A stretch of 64,000 nucleotides of DNA from Astropecten irregularis (Eukaryota > Echinodermata > Asteroidea > Paxillosida > Astropectinidae): contig OZ020264.1 in the NCBI GenBank assembly GCA_963971285.1, forward strand, positions 12,104,431 to 12,168,430, read 5' to 3'. The notes under the pieces were generated by a model. It was given only the letters and a program-made list of their open reading frames with translations. It did not search any database and was not told where the DNA came from. Made by a program: the position numbers and the translations under genes. Below, in pieces: positions 58,501 to 64,000 of this stretch; within the stretch, counting starts at the first letter, position 1; each line of letters begins with the position of its first letter.

Positions 58501-61500
58501 CTTTGCAGTAACTTGCTGTTAGTGACCCTGCCTTAAATTCAATCAAGCCTGGCTTCTGGATGCTGTCCATGATCAATGTGGACTGTCATTCATGATAGTG
58601 CCAACTAAGGGGTTTTACGAAACAGAGGCTTAGGCTCAGGCTCTGTCCTCCAAATGCTGAAAATATAGGTTGTGGTTTTTCATTGAAGCTGAAGCTCTGT
58701 TTTCCTTTTCAAACCAGAGAAGCTACTTCCAAACCGCAGGCAAAAGACTCTATTGAATGGATTCATGAAATGGAGCCGGAGCCGGAGCCGGAGCCGGAGC
58801 CAGAGCCTTCGTTTTGTGAAAGCCCAATGGTGAAGGGGCTTGGAGTTGATAATTCAAGGCTGGGGATTATAGAAGCCCAAGAACCCAGGCAAAGCCCAGG
58901 CCTGGCCATGCTTGTCAGTGGCCTGGCCCAACCAGTATGAAAGTTTTTCAAACAAAAACCGGGAGGCTTACCTGCAGGTTGACGTTGCACTTGTGCCGGA
59001 GCAGCACTCGTACGCAGGCTGTGAAGCTCTTGTTGACCGCTACGTGAAGGCTGCTGCACTGACCGTTGTTGACTGCATCAATCTTGGCCTTCTTGTTGAG
59101 CAAGTACTGAGCCACATCGTGCTGATTTCTAATCAGTTCCAAAGAAACCAAAAAACATTTTTTCACAAAATTCAAGCCCTGCTATCGTAAGCGAAGAATC
59201 GTTGCTTAAAAGGTAATAGATTCCATGAAATTGGGTCCATAATAACCTGGATTTCAGAAGAAACCCTCTTGAATTGGAGGTTCTTACCCAAAGACAGCAT
59301 AATGGAGGGCCGTGTCGCCATCTTGGTCTTGGATCTCCATGCTAGCCTTGCTAAGGAGCAACACCTTGATGACCTCCAGATGACCTTGGTGGCTGGCGAC
59401 CTGTAGGGCTGTTTTCCCAGAATTCTTAGAGTTGACCTGGAGGAAAAATGAAAAACAAGATCCTCAACAACGTAACCCTAGGACAATGACATATTGAAAT
59501 GTTCAACTCCGGGATTAAGGCTATCCGTGCCGAACTTAAATCAATCAAATTAGGGCTGTATGTTTACAGATAATTTTTGAAACTGGATACAAACTGCAGC
59601 CTCAGAGCTGACAAGAGGAGCATTACAGGGACTGGGGCTGGCCAGGCTTTTCAGTGGCTGGGCCCAACCACTATCAAAGTTTCTCTCTCGAGACTACAAC
59701 TCACCCATTCTGGGTGCTTGCTGAGGAGTTCGGCCACGGCGAGCTTGTTGCCCAAGGCCGCCTCACTGACCAGCTTGGCCGGAGCATCGCTGTTCTGTGG
59801 CTGAGAGAGAATCTGATCCAGAGCTATGTGGAGGCTCCCTGCAAAACCAAAATGACACAACGGGGACAGCATGAGATGAAGGATAGGCTGGCACGGAACC
59901 AGCATGCTTGGAGGAACCTTGTTGATGGCCTACGTCCCGAGAGAGACGATAGGCGTAAGTGAAGTCAAGTTCACTGCCATCAAAATATAAAGCAAAGAGA
60001 ACCAAATAGTGGGTGCCGTGGCCTAGTGTGTCTTACTCAAGTTCTTGTGGTCAATTTACAGATTGTAGGTTGGAATCCAGCCACGGGTTGTGGTGCTTGC
60101 ATCCTTGGGCAAGATGCTTTGTCACAAATTGCTCCTCTTCACAAAGGAGTCAATGGGTACCTGGGCAGAGATGGCTTTGTATGTGATTAGCCTCTGTGCG
60201 CTTATAGCAGCCGGGGCTGTATACTCCCCAGGGAGTTGAGATGGTTTCAGGAATGTTAATGTAGCCCAATGACCAGGGATAATGATAATGATGCCATGAG
60301 TGCCGTTAACGGCGGATACCAGCGCTATAAAATAAATACCTGATTGTTCCTCGTCCCGTTCTGACAGGAGGGTGTTGTTTAGGTCCGGAGCTCCGGGCTC
60401 CACCGGGGAGACGCAGGAAGGGTTGAAGGTCCAGGCTTGATCACCGAAGGTCACCCTGAGGTCACCGTCCGGGTACACCTTGATGACTCGACCCGTCTTG
60501 CCCAAAGTCTGCGGACAGAATGAAAAAAAAACAGAGAAAAACCAAATTTGATTGATTTATGCTTGGAGTTAGAAGAGTTTGACGCGTTTCGATGCTAGCA
60601 GAATTTTTATCGAAGGCTTATTGTTTTAAAACAGCTTAATATCTTCCTACTATTAAATAAAAAAGAAAGCAACCTAAAATTTACATAATAAGTACAGTGG
60701 AATGCTGCTATAACGAATACCATTGAACATTATAGGAGACAATTTTGTTTAAAATCGCTAGAATGAACGACTGCTTACTGACTGCAGAACACAACTGGGG
60801 TGTACGGAAGTAAATCTTATGAGAGCTCTTACCACTTTCATGGTGTCGGTCCACTCGCCGTGATTGACCTGAAGCTTCTTGACCTTTGCAATGTCCGTAC
60901 TGACCCTCACTTTGTCTGAAGCGGCATAAGCATCCACCTGAGATTCAAACGAAGGGTCAAGACAGGGTCATGACGCGATCAAGATGGGTTTTAGATGGGT
61001 GAAGACAGGGTCAAAACAGGATCAAGACAGGGTCATGACAAGGTCAAAACAGGATCAAAACAGGGTCAAGAGTTGGTGGAGACTGGGTCTCACCTTGTTT
61101 AAGGAGCCGGGATGAAACGTCCATCTGATGTTATTGGTTGGATACTGCACCCTGATATCACCTCTCTCAGTCACCCTGTGTACGAAGCCCAGCTTGCCGA
61201 TATACTGCAGAACAAAACCAAACGAAGAACAAATCTGTAGTCAGTACAATCTGTTAGACCACGATATTCGGCAAAGAGTACTGTAGAATTAGCCAAAGCC
61301 CAGCTGGCCAATATAAAGTACATTGGCAAGCTATATAGTCCATGCTTGAAAGCGTTAAGCAGACCCTCCCAGAATTTGAATTGACAAGTCGAATGGATTT
61401 AGAAAAAATTTGTTGGGTGGTTGCCAACCTCTGCCATCTTGGGATTCCATCCTCCGTGCCCCTCCTGCATGGCCTTCAGTACCTCCTCCTCCAGGATTAC

Positions 61501-64000
61501 CTTGACCTTGTCGCCAACGTTGAAGGTCAAGACGGTATTCCCATCATGCAATGGCACCATCTCCTGATCGTCGCCTGAGAAACAAAAACATGCACAAAAA
61601 AAGGAGCAGTATTTAAAGTTACCGTACAGTATCTTCACACTTGAAATTGAAAAAAAAAAAAGATACAAAATATCATTAATTTATAATCATTTCGTCCAAA
61701 ATTTTCCCATTGATTAGAACAAGGATAAGTATGGGCACACACACAAGTTCTGAAAACACCAAGCAAAATGCTGAAATTTGAAAGTTCCTATACTTCTGTA
61801 CAGAGCAGGTGTACAAAAAAGCTGAAATCAGATTTAAATCTGAACTCTCACATCCCTGTTAGAAATCAATAGTAATCGGACAAAACATTCAAATTTTCAA
61901 AAGTCACCTGCGAGCAGTTGTAGGGCTGTCTCAAATATATCAATAGTCTAATGATACGATGGGAAATGCGTCATAAAATGTGTCACAAAACATAAGGAGA
62001 ACAGACTACAACGTGAAATTTGTTCAACGTTAACCCTTGAAAAACACAATTGAGGAAAACCACACAATTACTACGATGATGGTATATGATGGTTTATTGT
62101 CAGAAGCAGAGGCCCATGGGCCTTGGGGCTTATGTGACCTCATAATCACTCACAGACTGGGTCCGGTCACGTGGGTAAGACACAGGCCTGAGGGCTGATT
62201 CTGAGCCACGTCGGCAAAAACAGGAAACACGGAAAGGATATTCATGTCACCGGTGACGCAAGTCAAAAATCTCAGGAAGAATGCCGAACAAATGACATCA
62301 CTCACAGGGCTGCTTTGCCAACCATTTCACATAGTATACCCCAAATGACACCCCCAAATCCCTCAATTGAAGTCCAAGACAACACTGATCTAAAAATCAA
62401 GCAAGTAATATCCCCCGATTGGGATATTAGAGGATAAAACTCACCCAATTTGGGCAGGTGCTCCTTGTAATAATATCCCCCGATGGCATCCTGGGTGTAT
62501 TTCAAGTCCACTTTGCCTTTGTGGCCGACTCTGTAGACGTTAGTTCCTCCTCCGCACCACGTGACGCTCGCCACGCTACGACCGGACTCCACGTCCCAGC
62601 CACGGATGTCTGTTATCTTCCCAATTTTACCTTCGCCCCCTGTTTTATCAAGAGAAGATACCAACATAAATTGTAACCGTAGAAGAATAACAGAAAGCTG
62701 GTTTCATGGCTTCTGACTGCCAAAACAAACAAAGATACATGTAATTGACAATTTAGGACACTGCCAACATAGGGCTGGATAGATTTGGTAGTAGAGCAAA
62801 CCGATGCAGTATTCCAGGGTTGCTGGTTCGAATCCCACCCAAACAAACAAACAAACAAACAAATCAAAAGAATAGACTGGTCTTACCGTCCTGATTGCCC
62901 CAGTCCCAATCTGGTCCTCGGATGACCTTTGACCCAGGAAACAAACCCCTCAGAGGAATCTTGGTGGCACTCTTTCGCGGACACACCCTGATGCTGAACA
63001 TTATAATAAAACAAAAAAGAAAAAATCAAACAAAATTCGAATTCTGCTCCGGTAAACATTTCTTTGTTCACCTTTCAAGACTTCAAATTAATCCAGTCAG
63101 TTTCCCTTGTGGTCATTTGACGATTTTAAAAAGCCACATCCTCTTTGAGTGATCCTCATGTACTGTTTTTCAGGTTGTAGCATTGTTAATGATGCACATA
63201 TCTTCAATGATCCTTGGGATATATAGGGTGTGTGAGTGGTTTCATGGCTTCTGACTGCCAAATGAACAAAGATAATTGACTTTTTGGAACACCACCAACA
63301 TAGGGCTTGACAACTCAGTTGATAGAGCAACCGGTGTGGTATTCCAGGGGTCGCAGGTTCGAATCCCGCTCCTGACCCCAATATCCTTAAATTGTTCATC
63401 TTTCAAAGATCCAAATCTTACCCGACAGAATTCTGCGTGACAAACCGCATGAAGGAGTGCGTCAGGTCGTGCTTGTCGCTCATGTAACAAATCGTACACA
63501 GATCGTAGTCGTGACAGTCGATGCATTTCCATCGCATGCCCTTCACTCCGTGGCGCTTGCATGTGTCGCAGATGATATTGGGGTGTTTCACTCCTGAAAA
63601 AAAAAAAAAAAACCCAACCCAATGAAACGGAATTTAATAACATAATATAAATCTTGCCAAACTATAATTTGCTTGGAGTTAGGAGCTCCTGACGCATTTC
63701 AATCCTACATGTCCTAGCATTGAAGGCTAAAGATCCTGCTAGACCCTCCTAACTCCAAGCATTTGATAAATTTAAGGTCATTATTTTGGCTGTTGAGCAG
63801 TTTGCAGTAGTTTGTTAAAATGACTGGTTTTATGGGTCAACAGTAACTTCAAGCCTGGGTAGGCCTACTCTCCAAAATCCCTGCAACAGATACGTACCTA
63901 CAACAGCATTATCATACAAGGCCAAATCGTACGCTCCCTGGTACCCTGTCCTGTAGTTTGTCCTGGTCCCGCTGTCCCACTGCACGACCACCGTCTTGTC
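52530..64000 (-). CDS. MIB2: Mind bomb-2-type E3 ubiquitin ligase, N-terminus beyond window, 19 exons
   Basis: Exons in transcription order: 63898-64000 (partial), 63422-63593, 62887-62987, 62445-62639, 61429-61574, 61094-61204, 60833-60937, 60340-60508, 59705-59838, 59288-59436, 58972-59128, 58288-58442, 57947-58073, 57276-57664, 56629-56926, 54407-54518, 53842-53907, 53182-53265 (tentative), 52530-52753; 998 codons. Order: MIB/HERC2 end, ZZ zinc finger (fragment residues 36-91), second MIB/HERC2 (about 105-191, [16 protein letters not shown]), two Mib-repeat domains ([20 protein letters not shown]), ankyrin repeats (about 369-737), and three C-terminal RINGs (803-837, 852-886, 954-986). Identity to MIB2 rather than MIB1 rests on [25 protein letters not shown] and the GGWNP block. 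Mind bomb proteins ubiquitinate Notch ligands for endocytosis. Odd: three RINGs, and a non-consensus GTTGGC donor after the exon at 61429. Confidence 0.95.
52838..52985. repeat. Family H foldback hairpin in a MIB2 intron
   Basis: Arms of about 45 bp (GTTCGCACTTCTCGTAAGGT and its complement) meet almost without a loop at 'caacgtcgag' near 52920-52930. The outer end GTGGATCGGTTTGCGGAAAC matches the family copy at 56315-56545. Confidence 0.85.
53005..53134 (+). repeat. Family D-prime fragment
   Basis: Right half of the element, from 'ggctgttgttcactaacc' to CCATGAAATTGG, directly after the family H hairpin. Confidence 0.7.
53370..53450 (+). repeat. G-rich GGGTAAGGGTGGGGGT tract
   Basis: About ten runs of three to five G separated by T, TA or TGA. 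It lies in the MIB2 intron immediately before the tentative serine-rich exon, on the non-transcribed sense of the gene. The motif can form G-quadruplexes and vaguely resembles telomere repeat, without being TTAGGG. Confidence 0.75.
53655..53790 (-). repeat. tRNA-derived SINE in a MIB2 intron
   Basis: Minus strand: GGGTAGCTCAGTTGGTAGAG (box A) and 'ggtcgctggtttaaatcccg' (box B with two changes). The flanking 'attgaaaagtggacaaag' is the family tail. Confidence 0.75.
54262..54390. repeat. Foldback hairpin ending at a MIB2 exon
   Basis: 'ctcgacgtttcgactagtgcgctctag' type arm at about 54293-54320 pairs with CTAGAGCACACTAGTCGAAA at about 54350-54370. It stops about 30 bp before the RING2 exon donor at 54407. 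Confidence 0.65.
54573..54850 (+). repeat. Family G repeat followed by paired SINE pieces
   Basis: Family G at 54573-54685. Then a minus-strand 'gactggagcgggatt' (54757) faces a plus-strand GGTCGCTGGTTCGAATCCCA (54791-54810), repeating the head-to-head arrangement seen at 33.1 kb. Confidence 0.65.
55095..55785. repeat. TTTTCACACGA foldback and a family D variant
   Basis: Foldback at about 55095-55195 (CCTTTTCACACGATGACAC to 'gtcgtgtgaaaaggcc'). A diverged family D element at about 55490-55785 (GGGCCCAATTTCATGGAGTC to 'acgaaattgggcccc'). Between them is unique intron. Confidence 0.7.
56315..56545. repeat. Family H foldback in a MIB2 intron, long loop form
   Basis: It shares 'gcagaaacaccatgtaagaatcg' and GTTCGCACTTCTCGTAAGGT with the 52.84 kb copy, but its arms are separated by about 60 bp that contain 'tttcgactagcctgc'. 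It lies 84 bp from the RING1 exon. Confidence 0.8.
57035..57232 (+). repeat. Two tandem family G copies
   Basis: 'aagttgatggttcaaggctaggg' to 'caggctttac' (57035-57110) and 'ggggcttggagttgatagttg' to 'cagtggctaggctg' (57125-57232), in direct orientation 44 bp before the exon at 57276. Confidence 0.75.
57690..57941 (+). repeat. Family D repeat
   Basis: It ends CTCTATGAAATTGGACCCTG directly against the MIB2 exon donor at 57941-57946. Confidence 0.8.
58605..58940. repeat. Family F repeat with (GGAGCC)n and a family G repeat
   Basis: Family F at 58605-58825 includes four or five tandem GGAGCC units (58771-58800). Family G follows at 58836-58938 and ends 32 bp before the MIB2 exon at 58972. Confidence 0.75.
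60008..60333 (+). repeat. tRNA-derived SINE abutting a MIB2 splice donor
   Basis: Box A 'cgtggcctagtgtgtctta' and box B GGTTGGAATCCAGCC, then a body with 'gcttgcatccttgggcaaga' and a tail 'ataatgataatgat' and AGCGCTATAAAATAAATA. The tail reaches the 5' splice site of the exon 60340-60508, antisense to the gene. Confidence 0.75.
60558..60620 (+). repeat. Family C fragment
   Basis: GCTTGGAGTTAGAAGAGTTT then 'gacgcgtttcgatgctagca', a mutated arm in a MIB2 intron. Confidence 0.65.
60956..61090 (+). repeat. Minisatellite, unit near GGGTCAAGACA
   Basis: About ten imperfect 11-12 bp units (GGGTCAAGACA, GGATCAAAACA, GGGTCATGACA). It fills most of the 156 bp MIB2 intron between exons 61094-61204 and 60833-60937. 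Confidence 0.8.
62755..63395 (+). repeat. Two tRNA-derived SINE heads in MIB2 introns
   Basis: Heads at about 62775-62842 (TTGGTAGTAGAGCAAACC, then 'ggttgctggttcgaatccc') and 63300-63372 (CTCAGTTGATAGAGCAACCG, then 'ggtcgcaggttcgaatccc'), in the same orientation. Each is preceded by 'gtttcatggcttctgactgcc' and an ACAAAGATA-type leader. The exon 62887-62987 lies between them. Confidence 0.75.
63670..63820. repeat. Family C foldback
   Basis: It begins GCTTGGAGTTAGGAGCTCCT and ends 'gagcagtttgcagtagtttgtta'. It is a decayed hairpin in the MIB2 intron before the ZZ exon. Confidence 0.7.

Overview
The window is animal nuclear DNA. Its genes have many introns with GT/AG splice sites, it carries dense short interspersed repeats, and it has no bacterial operon structure. 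The gene set (HES-type bHLH-Orange repressors, a mind bomb E3 ligase, a lysophospholipid acyltransferase), the moderate intron sizes and the style of the short palindromic and tRNA-derived repeats suggest an invertebrate deuterostome. An echinoderm, possibly a sea star, is my best guess, but it rests on repeat style and not on a diagnostic sequence.

Four protein-coding genes can be assembled exon by exon with consistent reading phases. (1) 1854-8615, minus strand: a complete 10-exon LPCAT3/MBOAT5-type lysophosphatidylcholine acyltransferase of 480 aa. (2) 15796-24654, plus strand: a complete 4-exon HES-family gene, here 'HesA', of 494 aa with a very long Pro/Ala/Gln-rich tail and a WRPW that is not quite terminal. 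(3) 36259-38417, minus strand: a complete 3-exon HES-family gene, here 'HesB', of 285 aa ending exactly in WRPW. (4) 52530-64000, minus strand: a mind bomb-2 (MIB2) E3 ubiquitin ligase, missing only its N-terminal end, with 18 well-supported exons and one candidate exon (998 codons). LPCAT3 and HesA are head to head, HesA and HesB are tail to tail, and MIB2 lies upstream of HesB on the same strand.

Three of the four genes belong to one pathway. MIB2 ubiquitinates Notch ligands in the sending cell, and HES proteins are the classic Notch target repressors in the receiving cell. The consensus CSL/Su(H)/RBPJ site CGTGGGAA occurs 11 times by eye, in two clusters at 11.2-19.0 kb and 34.1-41.1 kb around the two Hes genes. 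I found none in the LPCAT3 or MIB2 flanks. The linkage of HES genes with MIB2 recalls human 1p36, where HES4, MIB2 and HES5 are near neighbours.

The remaining roughly 60 percent is repeat-rich non-coding DNA: TTAA-flanked palindromic MITE-like elements, a short palindromic family of about 140 bp, foldback elements, tRNA-derived SINEs, two minisatellites flanking one HesA exon, and long poly-G/poly-C tracts. Family letters (A to H) are my own labels. All coordinates and alignments were read by eye.
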